From contig NC_088348.1 of the NCBI RefSeq assembly GCF_036884655.1, positions 24,098,501 through 24,162,500 of the forward strand: a stretch of DNA of 64,000 nt, given 5' to 3'. The notes beneath the pieces were generated by a model that was given only the letters and a program-made list of their open reading frames with translations, did not search any database and was not told where the DNA came from. The DNA is from Musa acuminata AAA Group (taxonomy: Eukaryota; Streptophyta; Magnoliopsida; Zingiberales; Musaceae). Every line of letters begins with the position of its first letter. Position 1 is the stretch's first letter. A program made the translations under genes and the position numbers. Below, piece by piece: positions 10,210-22,800 of this stretch.

Positions 10210-11594
10210 TTAGAGGCTCGGCCGCAGCCTCGTCTCGTGAAAGCATCGCCACTCGTTGACCCAGAGATGGGTCCGATGAGTCAAGTCCCGAGGAGGGCCC
10301 TCTTCGGTAGGCAGCTCCATGCTTGGAGCCATGATCCCAAACGTTGCAACATCAACAACCAGAAAGGAGGACGGCGCCGGCCTAGCAACAATTTCTTCCG
10401 GAGGCTCAGGGGCCAGATCAGACAAGGGCCTCAAGAAAGCCCTAACCACAGGATCGCGATCCCATACAACCGCGGGATCAAGATCCCTAGCAGAAGACGC
10501 TAGAGAAAGTGGAATTTTAACCAAAGGATTCGGCTTTGCTCTAGGAGGACCCCCGGAGGCTTTGATGGAGGGGTCGTGGGGGGAACCTCGAGCCCATGCT
10601 GGCTGCTTGCCCGCTGACATCCCCTCGCCGAGTCCAGAGGTAGGAGTCAAAAGGCACGGTCTCTTCATCACCCGGAGGTCCACCCTTGCTCGGAGAATAC
10701 CATGTTAATGTCGGAAGCACATCGAAAAGATGCAGCGGTGGAAGAACAAAAGGAATAGCCATACCATATGAAGCCGGTGAAGAGGCGACCTCCATCAAAC
10801 AACCTCCTATCGCTCTATGGCCCCTGAGGCAAAAAGCCCTCGTATTTTCTCCAGACTCTTGGCCTCCACCACATATAGGGAGGGCAGTGCATTATCAACG
10901 ATATGCGCCCCCCACGCTACAAGGAAGCCCCAGTCGCCATCACCATCGACAACGAAGTATTGACCCCTCCACCCCTTTGCACAAGAGCTCGCCCCGCTGA
11001 TTATGAATCCCGCACTATGAGACAGGTAGTAGCTACTCGATCCTCGGCTCAACCGAAAGCACGAGCAGAACAGCTCGCAAAACAACGCCATCCCCGTGCG
11101 GTCACAGGCCCCGAGGAAAGCCCTCACGAAACGATAAGAGTTGGGCGCCATTTGAGACCGCGAAATCCACCAATACCCCAAGCAGGCAACCACCATGGGA
11201 GAAAGGGGGAGACGCGAGGCCGCCTCTAAAGCATCCAAGGAGAGGCAAAACCCCCGGCAGAATTGATGGACCTGGGCACAGCGAGGATAATCTCTGGTGG
11301 GACCTGGAAGCGGTCCTATAGCTCCTCCAGTTGCCAGGAGGTTACCATAGAACCGCAATCGTGGGTCTCCTCCAATTGTCAAGAGGTTACCACGAAACCG
11401 CAATCATGGGTCTCCCCGAAGTCCTGAGAGATCGAAGGAGCATTGAAGGGTTGGCTCCCCGAAGAGGAGCTCACGTCGACCACGTTCCGCAAGGAAGTGG
11501 CTGACTTCTTCGCCCCCCGCCGACACTTGGAGGTCCGACGAAAGGCAATAGGAAGGAGGTCATCAGAAGAAGGCATCCCCATGGGAGAGGTCAC
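10210..11594 (-). pseudogene. Antisense extra ORF of Tat element (PF04195-type 'gypsy transposon' domain)
   Basis: The best open part is 10807-11403 (198 codons). About residues 65-165 of it hold the domain: an LPLSPMVVACLGYW start, APNSYRFVRAFLGAC, a FCELFCSCFRL segment, and CAKGWRGQYFVVDG followed by DWGF. These match the pattern 'hPFV..LL..F.hAPsQlaPNsWR.lv.Fl.lC...FF..f.L...SShKgWKgrfFfV' that I know from this family. The open pieces at 11379-11594 and 10210-10798 look like the acidic/Ser-rich N-terminus and the low-complexity C-terminal side, but they lie in other frames. The protein is therefore broken. A 55-bp direct duplication (about 11310-11405) lies near its start. Its function is unknown in the family. 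Confidence 0.65.
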
Positions 11595-11959
11595 CGTCTA
11601 GTTTGAGGAAGAAGACATCCTGGGAGTAGACTAGATGGAACAGCCGAGCAATGGAGAAAATTGAGACAAAAAGTACCAGAAGGACCCAAGAACATCCCAA
11701 GCGCCAGATGGGAGAAACCAAATCGAAGACAGAGTCCGCTAAGCTCTGCAGCCAAAGCTTATAAAAACAGACGCGGACTCACGAATCGACGCGACTATTC
11801 AAACATTATGCCCACAGAACTGGCCTCTCAACGGGCAACGACGCAGCATTCTCATCATGAGGACGAAGATGCCACATCAAAAAGAGTCAGGGCACGCCAG
11901 CAGCTGCCACAGATTTAACTTCCCGCATGAAGATGAAGCTTCCCGTATACAGATGCCTT

Positions 11960-12412
11960 GCCAACTCGACTCAGCCAATCCTTGCCGACTAAGCCTCGGC
12001 CAGTCCCGGCCGACTAAGTCTCGACCAGTCTCGACCAATCCTAGCTGACTAAGCCTCGACCAATCCTTGCTAACTAAGTCTCGATCAGCCCTCGCCAACT
12101 AAGCCTCAACCAGTCCTTGTCGACTAAGTCTCAGTCAATCCTCGCCGACTGTGACCAGTCCTCACCGACTGAGCCTCAACCAGTCCTCGCTGACTAAGCC
12201 TAGACTAGCTCTTGCCGACTAAGCCTTGGCCAATCCATGCCGACTAAGTCTCGACCAGCCCTCGTCGACTAAGCCTCGACTAATTCTTGCCAACCAAGTT
12301 TCGACAAGCACTCGCCGACTAAGTTTCGGCCAGCCCTTGCGACTAAGTTTCGACCAACCCTTGCCGACTAAATTTCAACCAGCCCTTGTCGACTACGCCT
12401 CGGCCAGTCCAT
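11960..12412 (+). repeat. ~25-bp tandem array, about 18 units
   Basis: Diverged units of the form CCGACTAAGCCTCGACCAG plus 6 bases follow each other in register, with occasional short or long units. The array lies between the antisense ORF and the polypurine tract of the Tat element. Confidence 0.9.
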
Positions 12413-12419
12413 CGACTCA

Positions 12420-12700
12420 ACACGATCAAGCAAACCTCATAGCAGGTCCCTTCTTCCGCTTCAAACACGAGCAAGCCAAACCCCACGACAGGTGCATTCT
12501 TCCGCTTCCACTTGATCGAACAAACCTTATGGCAGGTGCATTCTCCCGCTTCCACGCGGTTGAATAGACCTCACGGCAGGTGCATTCTCCTGCTTCAATG
12601 TGGTCGAGCCGAACTTCCCAACAGGACCATTCATTTGCTTCAACGCGATCGAACCCAACTCCCCAACAAATACATTATCCCGCTCAAGAGCAATCAAACC
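12420..12700 (+). repeat. ~44-bp tandem array, about 6 units
   Basis: 'caggtgcattct'-type cores recur at about 12443, 12489, 12533, 12577, 12622 and 12665 (spacings 44-46 bp), each followed by 'cgcttca' and a 'gatcgaac'-like piece. Divergence rises to the right. Confidence 0.85.
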
Positions 12701-13001
12701 AATCCTACATCAAACGATCCACCGCCCCAAATCAAAACAAGCAGACACCCCAACGAAGGGACACCATCCGCCTTGCAAATAGTTGATCACAAAAAAACCA
12801 CGCCCCAGCTAGCCTTCGCCAACCCTGTATCAGCCATCCCTACCGAGCACACCTTGCCCGGCCCACCTGACCATGCCTCAGCCAATCCTTGCCGAAGACC
12901 AAACTTGCGACGAGGTAATCCACCCAGTCGATGGGACTGAGGACCCGACCCACAGAAGCCCCAACTTGTGCCCCACGATTCTCCTGTGGCATAACTCCTT
13001 T

Positions 13002-13014
13002 AGGGGGGAGAGAA
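13002..13014 (+). other. Polypurine tract of Tat element
   Basis: The purine run AGGGGGGAGAGAA lies directly before the TG that opens the LTR. It would serve as the plus-strand primer in reverse transcription. Confidence 0.75.
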
Positions 13015-13662
13015 TGATATAGCATATTTCAACCACGGCATGAAGACTTAGCATGATGTCCCTAAGCCAACGTGTCGGGCAGAGCCTACTCAACATCATG
13101 AGCCCGAGGCTAGTCAGTCGTTTGATGCCATCCCTTTGCACCCACTTCGCTCCAGGCTATATGGGGTGACGCGACCATGTATCGGGCCACACAAAAGGCA
13201 GGAAGCAGCACCGAACGAGACTACATTGAGTAGACCAGACGACGCTTGCACCCCACATATGGGCCAACCACCCGCGACGTCAACGGGTATTAAATACCCG
13301 CGTACGATGACGACCAAGGATCATTAAGGCTACTACAATCGCACGTAGGAACAAGTATAAAAGCTACCCTCAGGAACAATGCTGGGGAAGGACCTGGCAC
13401 ACACGCACGTTCCAAATCTCCCTCTCCAACTCTTGCTAGCTTAAGCATCGAAGGGATCGGGTCGAGAAGTCCCTTTCCGACACCGACCTGTATGCAGGAA
13501 CCCGATGAACGACAAAAGGAGTGATCTTCAACCTGCAACCCGACGAACCTGGGTCACGGCCTTTCGATCGACTTCAAGTCAATACGCTCCAGCTCAGAGA
13601 TCATGCTGGTGATCTTGCGCACTCGGGACGAGCCATGCCATGCTGACACCTCAGCTACGGCA
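13015..13662 (+). repeat. 3' LTR of Tat element (~650 bp)
   Basis: It begins TGATATAGC after the polypurine tract and contains a TATA box, TATAAAAG, at 13356-13363. The end is placed tentatively at the CA of 'ctacggca'. No second LTR or target duplication is available to confirm the right border. Confidence 0.6.
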
Positions 13663-14245
13663 TAAAGGTGCAAAACACCCTGCATTAGTACGTATGAAGA
13701 TGGATTGAGATGCATCTCTAAAACATGTGTGGCTTTCACTTTCACGTGAAAGCGATAGAGTGAAGGGATGAGATCATGAGTGAATGATGAAACATTAACC
13801 ACAAACAAACTGCTCGATACGAATCAAATGCACTATCAAAGACTTTGATGATTAGGGATTCAGATGAATAGGAAGACAGATTTCTAACTAAGCGTGAAAG
13901 TTGCGAACCTCATGGATTTCATCCATACGGCAGCAACCACCAAATTTTCCATACGATCGAAACAAGACGATCCAGGAATCAATATTTAGCACTTCATACC
14001 ATGTTTGTGCTTCGATCTCAGAGAAGCACAGATAAGTTGAGCAGTAACAAATCTAATTAGAAAGCGAGATATAATCGCCAAACAGATCCATGAGACCCGA
14101 TCTATCTAAAAGAGAATAAAGAATGGACACATGGAGAAGAGATATAAAAACATCCTTTCTTGGTCAGAGAGATATAATCCACTCTAACCCCAAAGAAAGC
14201 AGAGGACATGAGATGGAACGAGGGATCGTTTACCGTGGTACTTAC
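13663..14245. other. Spacer, possible intron of a minus-strand relic
   Basis: No clear coding sequence. If the tiny exon at 14246-14261 is real, this would be its first intron, cut by the retrotransposon. Confidence 0.3.
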
Positions 14246-14261
14246 CGAAGTAAGCCGACAT
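14246..14261 (-). other. Possible orphan first exon (Met-Ser-Ala-Tyr-Phe)
   Basis: On the minus strand a CT-rich leader (14262-14340) is followed by ATG and five codons, then a consensus donor G|GTAAGT. This resembles a short first exon of a nuclear gene whose remainder is absent. Five codons are too few to name it, and it may be chance. Confidence 0.25.
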
Positions 14262-14599
14262 CGTTGTTCGATCGGAGGATGAAGACGACGAAAGAACAAT
14301 AACAAAGGGGACGAGGACGGACAGGGAATGAGGAGAACGGCGGCCGTAAATATGCTACGAAGAGGGCGGGGAAGATTCGAGAATGGCAACGGCGACCCTC
14401 TCGACCACGTGGGCTTTGGAGGCCCAACATCGGGAGGCTCGCTGTGGGCGCCCATTCGAGTGCCCGCAAATCACGTGACACGATATATAAGAAAATTTTG
14501 CCGCATTGATGAGCGAGGTCGTAACATTACTGTTATCCAATTAATTGCGCACCGGATGTGGATGGAGGCAACGTGATGGCGTCACCATGGACAACAGGG

Positions 14600-16600
14600 G
14601 TCATGCATTCGATGCTGACCTACATCGCATGAAGGTAATAATAGATGATAAAAATAATTATTAAAATTTTTTTTATTATAGAAATAAAAAAACTTAAATA
14701 CATTAACATGTCCCTCTCATATTAGAAGGAAAGATTTCTCTCAACCGAATAAAAGATTTTCCTCATATAGTTAAAAAAATTTTATCTTCTATCAACATCT
14801 TCTATCGATGTCAATAGTATTACAGTTGGTAGACTAAAATTAACTTAACAAAAGACACGACTTGTGTTTCTTGTTATTCTCTTCAAAATACATTATATTT
14901 CATACATTTCAAATACCACGTGCTTCTTTTTTTTTTTCAATGTGATGGTACCATTTTTAGTCATCATAATCGTATATTTTATTTTAACAAATAATATTTT
15001 AATCTTTTTATATGGCATGTGAGTTCCAATTCTATATGCCATGAAGGAAAATGCTAAATTTTATAAAAAATGTTTTAAGTTTTTATTTAATAACCGAATC
15101 TTTTAGGATGAATGATTATCCAATGAAAATATTTATCATATGTATAACATGGCTTAACCAAAATCATTTTTGGTAGAATATTTTGCTATCCTATGCTTTG
15201 CGCAATAGGAATTACAAACTGAAAACAATTTTACAATTTATACAAATTTGATTGCAACGAAAATAGACAGATGTATAACATCAAATTTCAATCTGTGGAC
15301 AGATAGAAACGTGTTTCACAAATTAAAACAAAAAATAAGTATTTCCTATATGCCTTATTGCATGGTTTGACATGCATTGATTTGGGCATTTAATTTTGAA
15401 GTGACCTTGAACAATGAGAGCTCGACGGGCCTTCGAAGTTAGGTAGACTCGTCATCCGTCGTCCCTAATTTATCCTCTAGATGGATTTGATCGCTATCCA
15501 ACACTACCAAAGGTTACGCCTGATCGTCTCCAATCACGGATCAGGAACACCGATAAACATAAAACTTATGTAGAGATGATTATACCCCTGTCTGTCGTCT
15601 TGATTATCAAGTTCAGACCCTAGTCAAATTAACACGTGCCTCACCTACACTTTTAATTTAATAATTTTCTTACATATATTATTTTTTTCACACAAATCAA
15701 TTTACAAAGTTTGATAATCTAAATGTTCATCTAATATATTTATATCATAAATATTTGCTTGATGATGATATATCAAACCAATTGAGAGTTCAAAATTTTA
15801 TTTGAAGTATTTTTACGTTCCGTGATAAAAAATCTTATCAGATTATTATAAATATTAGAATCATTGTCCATCTTCATCGCTTATATTTGAAAAAAATATT
15901 AATTAAATTATAATATAATAAAAAATATATTTTAAGCACCAGAAGATATGTATTTTTCTCTGTAGATGTTTTCTATTTATAATTAATTCATCAAAAATAT
16001 TCTTAATACTTGATTCAATGACACTATGTATACATAATAACAGTAGTTAATTTTGTTAATGATCTGATAAAAAATATACCAAGGCGCTGGACAAAAGGCA
16101 CCACACGAAAAATTATCTTCCCAGAGTAACAACTAAACAATGTATTTAACATTATATATTTTGCTCTAATATATTGATATGATACTTATTGTTTTAACTT
16201 AAAAATAATGATAATAAAATCAATATCATATAAATTATTTTTATATATTATTTTATTTCTACATTCAAAATTTTTTTTATCAGCAACCCATAAATCAAAA
16301 TTGACTTAGTATCCATAAGCCTTACCTAATACAAGCGATATATTCTTTTACAGGAAGGAGATAAGTAATATGAAAAAAATTATCGAGTTTCAAATCTTTT
16401 AAAAAAGTATTTTTTTTGACGCCATAGTATTTTAAAAATATTATATCAAATCAATTTGACTGATTGTATAATCTATATAAGATGATGGGTACCATTTTTT
16501 GTGTGTGCAATATCAATTGCAGTCAATATTAATGTTTTTAATACTTGCAACACGTTCACAAATGGTACGAGTCTAACTTAAACTGTACTAAACTTTAGTG
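14600..16600. other. AT-rich intergenic spacer upstream of CTR1
   Basis: Two kilobases with no gene or identifiable repeat. A less AT-rich block at 15415-15640 is unassigned. Its right end should contain the CTR1 promoter, but no convincing core element stands out. Confidence 0.5.
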
Positions 16601-16801
16601 GCGTGTAGGGATATATTTGTAATTTTGTCTAATAATAATAAAGAAGGGGCCCTCGGAGAGGGAGTGGGAGATTTGCGTAGACGGAGACGATCGGCTCTCT
16701 CCAGCCTCCGGGTCTCAGAATCGACGGAAGCTCCTCGACGCCGGCCCTACCAACCTCCGCCACCGCCCCCGGAGACAAACAAATCCACTGAAAACAACAA
16801 G

Positions 16802-16819
16802 ATGAATATAATCGAGTGA
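16802..16819 (+). promoter_or_regulatory. Short upstream ORF in the CTR1 leader
   Basis: ATG-AAT-ATA-ATC-GAG-TGA encodes five residues and ends 43 bases before the CTR1 start codon. The surrounding 16640-16862 stretch is CT/GC-rich and leader-like. It matters only if transcription starts upstream of 16802. Confidence 0.45.
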
Positions 16820-16862
16820 AGTCAGCCTCCAATCTTCCGATCCCCGTCTTTACCTTTTGGGG

Positions 16863-19800
16863 ATGGACATGGCCGGGAGGCGATCCACCTACTCCCTCCT
16901 CAGCCAGTCCCCCGACGACTCTCCGCCGCCACCCAAGTTCGACTCACCGCCCACCGACAAGGCCCGCGCCCGCGCCTCCCCCTTCGACTGGTCGATCGCC
17001 CCCGCCGTCGCGCCGCTGCAGCGGCAGTCCAGCGGCAGCAGCTACGGGGAGAGCTCCCTCTCCGGCGGGGACTTCTACGTGCCCGCCACGATCTCCTCCG
17101 CGACCGTAGACGCGGACGCCTTGAGCCGCATGACGGCCCCGACGTCTGCCGGAGGGGGCGAGGGCCGGACGAAGGACGGAGCCGTGGCGGAGGCGTCGTC
17201 GTCGTCGTCGGCCAAGAGCTGGGCGCAGCAGGCCGAGGAGACGTACCAGCTCCAGCTCGCCCTGGCGCTTCGGCTCTGCTCCGAGGCGGCGTGTGCGGAC
17301 GACCCCAATTTCTTGGACGCTTTGGATCAAACAGTGCTTCCGGAACGCGTCTCTCCCACGACCATCTCCCATCGCTTCTGGGTTCGTATATAACCGCCCC
17401 ATCTCTTTGCTCCCCTCTGTTCTTTTCGCGTAATCTGATTCCGTTTGGTGCCAGAATAACTAGATTCAACGGTTTAGTTACTTTGACTTCGGAACCCAGT
17501 GGAAGCTAGTTTGTCATAGTCCAAGCTGCCAAGGCATGTTCATTCACCACAACGAATCACATTAACGCGTGGATGCAACTTCTGCTTCAAAATCTGTTAG
17601 ACAATGTTTAATAATAGCACAGATTAATATGATTGATAGTATATCAAGATTGTTAAAGGCCAAGAATTTGATGGAGACATATGTGCAGTCAATTGCTTAT
17701 CATTTGGAACTTTTCTAGTTGGAGCTCCAAGTTTGTAATGATTTCATTAACAATAGTAATTCATCACATCCTTATGGTGCATGTGAGGTTGCACAATGGT
17801 GGCTCCACAATGTGACACGCCCTCCGGTCTAATCTATGGATAATCCTTTCCTAGGGCCTTTTGCCTCTCACCATGAGAATCTTTCGACCATGATTCCAAT
17901 TGTCACAGTCCGACCTCATAGGTTAATTGGCATCAAGGTTCGCTATACCACGGCAATACCGCCTAGGTACATATCGATCCGACAAGGGACCAGTACAAGG
18001 AGTACATCGGTATACCCCCATATGTCATGAGTCGGTACGTACTGTATCGATAGTTGGTTGATCCATCAGTATAGACCGATAAGGTGAACCATGATTGATA
18101 TATTAACTTCGTTGAATCTGAACCAATAGCCCAAAATGCATATGCCAAGTTAGCATACCTATTGGATCATTTTAAGTCAATCTTAGTCTTTCCACTTTCG
18201 ATGTGGGATTGGGATTAATCCGTCGGGATACATTGTTGCTTTGAATACTCCAGTTGGAATTTAGTTAATTAATTCAAGTATCATTCACAAAAATTCTCCT
18301 CTTTAGCAATGAAAGACCAAACATGTTTAGTACACTGTTAGAATCGTCCAACATGAACGACGAAGAAGGTTTTCCATGAGGATCATCAATTGGTAGTATT
18401 CTTTCATTTTCTTCTCTTCTTGAAAATACATGCACATTATTTTTAGAAGTCATCCTTCATGAACCTTTATGCATTATCCATAATGACCTACATATATGGG
18501 TCCTCATTTATTGTCTGTACAAACACAAACCACACAACCTAGTGGCCTCTTGGTGCTGCTGTTGCATTCTCATGCTTGACCTTGGAAATGATAAATTTAT
18601 AACTATCAAGCTTTATGCTTCTGTTGTTGTTCAGTTGCTAAAACCTGTAAATGATTATTTTCTCAGATGTTGCTTTCCAAGTGAGAAAATAAACCGACAT
18701 ATATTGACTACCATCAAAGATTTCTATTCTTTTTCCCACAAATATTCTTTGCAAATATTTTATGTAAGGTGGATTACCAATTAATTTGAACTTGAAATAT
18801 TAATGTAATCCACATGATTTCTCTGGCAGCTGGTACCATAAAAAACATATTATAAGTTGTTATTCTCCATTTATCAGTTTATTGATGACATAGCTTAGGT
18901 CTCTTCCTTTTGTGCACTGTATCCAGTTGTTAATAACTACTTGCTGCTCACTTTTATTAATAATATTCTCTCCTTATGTCTAATCCAGAAACTCTTTAAT
19001 TCTGTGAATATATTGATCCATGTACATGACACTGTACTTACTTTTTTATTTTATTTTCATCAGGTAAATGGATGCCTATCATACCATGACAAAATTCCGG
19101 ATGGCTTTTATCTGATTCAGGGAATGGATCCATTTGTATGGACTCTATGTGCTGATGTGGAAGAAGAGAATCGGATTCCATCAGTTGAGTCACTGAAAAC
19201 TGTTCACCCCTGTGATTCATCGATTGAAGTGGCTCTTGTAGATAGACAATATGATCCTGATCTAAGGCAGTTACAAAACGTGGTAGCTGGCCTTTCATGC
19301 AGCTGTGCCACACCGAAAGATATGGTGGATCAGCTAGCAAGCCTTGTCTGCTCCCACATGGGGTAAGTTGCTCTCAGCACCCTACATGTAGATGACCAAT
19401 ATGATCCTTTTGTTTCTTTGATAATGAGTATGTATTTGCTTTACACAAGAGGTACAGCTTTTAATGAAGAGGATCTTCTCCGTCGCTGGAAAGAGTGCAG
19501 TGAGACTCTCAAGGCTACTTCAGGTTCTGTTGTGCTTCCAATTGGGAAGCTATCAGTTGGTCTCTGCAGGCATCGTGCATTGCTTTTTAAGGTGATTTTG
19601 CAAGGCACCATTGTTTTTGTGTAATCTTGCTTATTAAGTTCTTTTTAATTGAAAGGTCTAAACTCAGGTTCACTTAAGCTAATTTTGTTATAACAACAAA
19701 GCCGCAAAGTCCCAACCATTTAGGATCAGCTACATGCAACTTTTACCACCATTGAGATCTATAAAAAACCGTAGCTTTTGTTAAGTTAAGATTATTTAAA

Positions 19801-22800
19801 TCTTTATGTACAGTTTTTATTAAAGTTTTCTTAGGTCGTTCTCTACCTTTCTTGATTTTGCACTCTATCAAAGTGATTCTTAATTGTTCACAAACAAAAA
19901 CATATTTAAGTTAATTTTGTTGTGTGACTAATTGAGAACATAACATATCATTTTAGCAAGCATCGTATGTTTCATTTGTTTTCTCATTTTCAATGGTGAC
20001 TAATGCTCTGTGTTCCTTTTGTATGTTTGATTGCATGAAGTTAACTTAAACGTCTGCTATTAATAAATTCATATGAGTCTCAAGATTTTGTTGGGATGAT
20101 TTTAATTTCTAATTTGTTGTTTTTCTTTTGTGTCTGTAGATGTTGGCAGACACAATTAATTTGCCATGTCGAGTTGCCAAAGGCTGCAAATATTGCAAAA
20201 CTGGTGATGCTTCCTCATGTTTGGTGTGCTTTGGTCTTGAAAGGTGCAGACTCTATTTTCCAAGTGATTATGTTAATTATGAACTGTTACTTTAGAGAGT
20301 TTTGGTCTGTGGAATGATTACTTCCTATACTTATTGTGCTGTACTGTGCCTGTGGCATGGCAGCACTGATCATGGATGGGTGCCTCATAGAATTTCTTGA
20401 TGTATAATTTTGCAATTTCAATAGACCAGTATGACGACAGCATAATGCAATTGAGTTGCTTTTGCACAACTGGCCCAGATACAGCATGGAATAGTGCAAC
20501 AAAGCAACAATTTGCATTTGAGTGAGTTGCAAATAAAGGGAAATATACAAGTGAAACTGTAACCTTGATAGTGTTGGAGCATCTCCTTCAAATTGCTTCA
20601 GTGGCCACTTAAATACATAGGCTGACTCATAAAGGGCATCTTTATTCCGATATAAAGACACCTTACATATCCTTCCATATCTAGTGACTGAGTGAGATAC
20701 TGGATCCTGTTGAGAATTAAGATCATTAATTGTCAGACTGTTTATGGCATAACCAATCACTTCCTAAGAGTCTGATTCTGAGGTTTCTAGTAGCCAACTA
20801 AAATGATAAACATATCTCTCACTCAGATTTTTGTTGATTTGCAAGTCCTTTATGACCACGCCACTCTTATGCTACTGATTCATATTCCTAATCTGTTCTT
20901 TTTATAAGTTTTATGATCGGGGACCGAAACTATATTGTCTATTTGTGCAAATAGGAAGTATATAGTGGCTAAAATTGCAATGTTTCATGGTGTTCACGAG
21001 CTCTTGAAATTTCATCAAAACTTCTATTACTCTAGATTGTCCATGACAGGTCACAAATGTATTATTATTATTATTTTTTTTTTTTGCCATTTATATGATT
21101 CTTTAGAGTAGTTAGATCTCACTGCACTATCTCATATTATCTGTAATTCCTTGTATAAAATGGACATTAGTAGACAGTCAAACACTCATATTCTTGTGAC
21201 TGATTTTAATTTGAGACACTGTAGCATGTTCATGCTGCATGACAACTAGTATCAGCATTTACTAGATTGTTTAAGTGCCTAACTCTGCAACCTTCACAGA
21301 TCTTAGACTGATATTCAATAAGCCAACTGATTGATAAAATTTCTCTATTGGCAGGGAATATTTAGTTGATTTGATTAGGAACCCAGGAAATCTGTGTGAA
21401 CCTGATTCTTTGCTGAATGGACCTTATTCCATTTCAATATCTTCACCTTTGCGTCCTCCAAAAGCCAAATCAACCGAGGTAACTGTGAATTTTAGAACCT
21501 TGGCCAAGCAATATCTTCTGGACTGTCAATCACTTAATCTCTTCTTCAATGACGCTTCAGCAGGTGACTCCCATGAATATAACACAAACATTGATTTGAA
21601 TGTATCAGTGTATTTTAACTCTGCTACCAGTTCATGTTGCTTTTATTGATTGCTTGAAAACCAGATGTCCTAACATTGTTTATCCAACAAATCTCTGGTA
21701 ACAATGGGACTGTTGGAGCTTATGCATTTAGTATTTGTTTGACTACTGTTCAACAACCTCGAGAATCTAAAATGGTCACGATGCTTGGGTGTTGTCCGTA
21801 CAGTATTGAACGTTCTTCACTTGAGATTTCTTCTTCTTTATCCTAATGCATCTTTTTTTTCTTCTGAAAACACTGAAGCTTAATGGATTGAGTAGTACAT
21901 TTGTGTGAATTCCATTGTGCCTAGCAATCCAAGCATTCCATTGTAGTTGAATTAGCTATTTAACACATTACAATTTACGTCCCCTCAATTGGAGTGCCCA
22001 TCACTGCTTGTTTGTTACTTGAAGTCAAATCTTGCCATTCATCAGGTGCTTTGATTACAAAATTTTATGGTGGACTCGAGCATAATCACATCAATCCATT
22101 CATTGTAACTTTAATTTAATGAAAATCCATGTAATGCTTGAAGTTTACTTTTGAAAGCTACGATTGGAACAAAGGTCTTTAACTGTGAATTCAGTGGTTG
22201 ATTCTCGTTGTTTATTAGACTGGATTTAAATGCTTAAATTGTAATTTCAAGAGTTCCTTGGTCACTACAAGTCATGGTGCTGGTAATTTACTTGTGTGAT
22301 AGTCACCATTTTGATCACTATCTATTGAACAGCATGAGCTTTTATGACAACTAATTTCTTGCGAGTAATATCGTGAGGGGCATCAACTGAAATTGCATGT
22401 TGTACTATTTAAGGTGCTTTTGTTGCTCAAGGAGATGTTGTGGACTTATCTTCCTCTAGGCCTTTGGATGAGAAGTCTGTAGAGGTGATATCTTCACCAC
22501 TAGAAGCTACTGGAACTGAACTTTGTGAGCTACCTCTGCCTCACATTCAAAAGGTTGCTCGGCCAGTGCCATCAAAAGCTGTGCAGAAAGATGTTCTCCA
22601 TATCATTCCTCCTGATCCAAAGGCTGATAAAAAGGATTTCAGGCTTATAAAGGATTCTAAACAGGGCCATAATAGACCTAACAATGAGATAAGCCTTGCC
22701 ATAGATGACTTAAATATTCCATGGAGTGAACTGGTCCTGAAGGAGAGGATTGGAGCAGGTAAATGCACATTATTTTCTGGTTATCTATATTCTATGATCA

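Larger units (their letters stand above)
9700..13662 (+). mobile_element. 3' part of a Tat-lineage Ty3/gypsy retrotransposon
   Basis: In plus-strand order there is an antisense ORF relic (10210-11594), tandem-repeat arrays (11960-12700), a polypurine tract (13002-13014) and an LTR beginning TGATATAG at 13015. This order (antisense extra ORF, hypervariable tandem repeats, 3' LTR) is the known signature of Tat/Ogre/Grande-type elements. Gag, pol and the 5' LTR are missing, so it is truncated on the left at about 9700. The GC-rich composition contrasts with the flanks. Confidence 0.7.

Noticed and set aside
10686..11229. Plus-strand frames in the GC-rich Tat region
   Set aside because: They overlap the minus-strand antisense ORF that carries the recognisable domain; the plus-strand translations are low-complexity Pro/Arg/Ser sequence.
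11960..12412. Regular ~25-bp repeats that look like a CRISPR array at first sight
   Set aside because: The units abut without unique spacers, are diverged, and sit in the 3' region of a plant retrotransposon.
16900..17469. Long minus-strand and alternative-frame ORFs over CTR1 exon 1
   Set aside because: Exon 1 is GC-rich, which leaves other frames open by chance. The plus-strand frame matches CTR1 and splices in phase.
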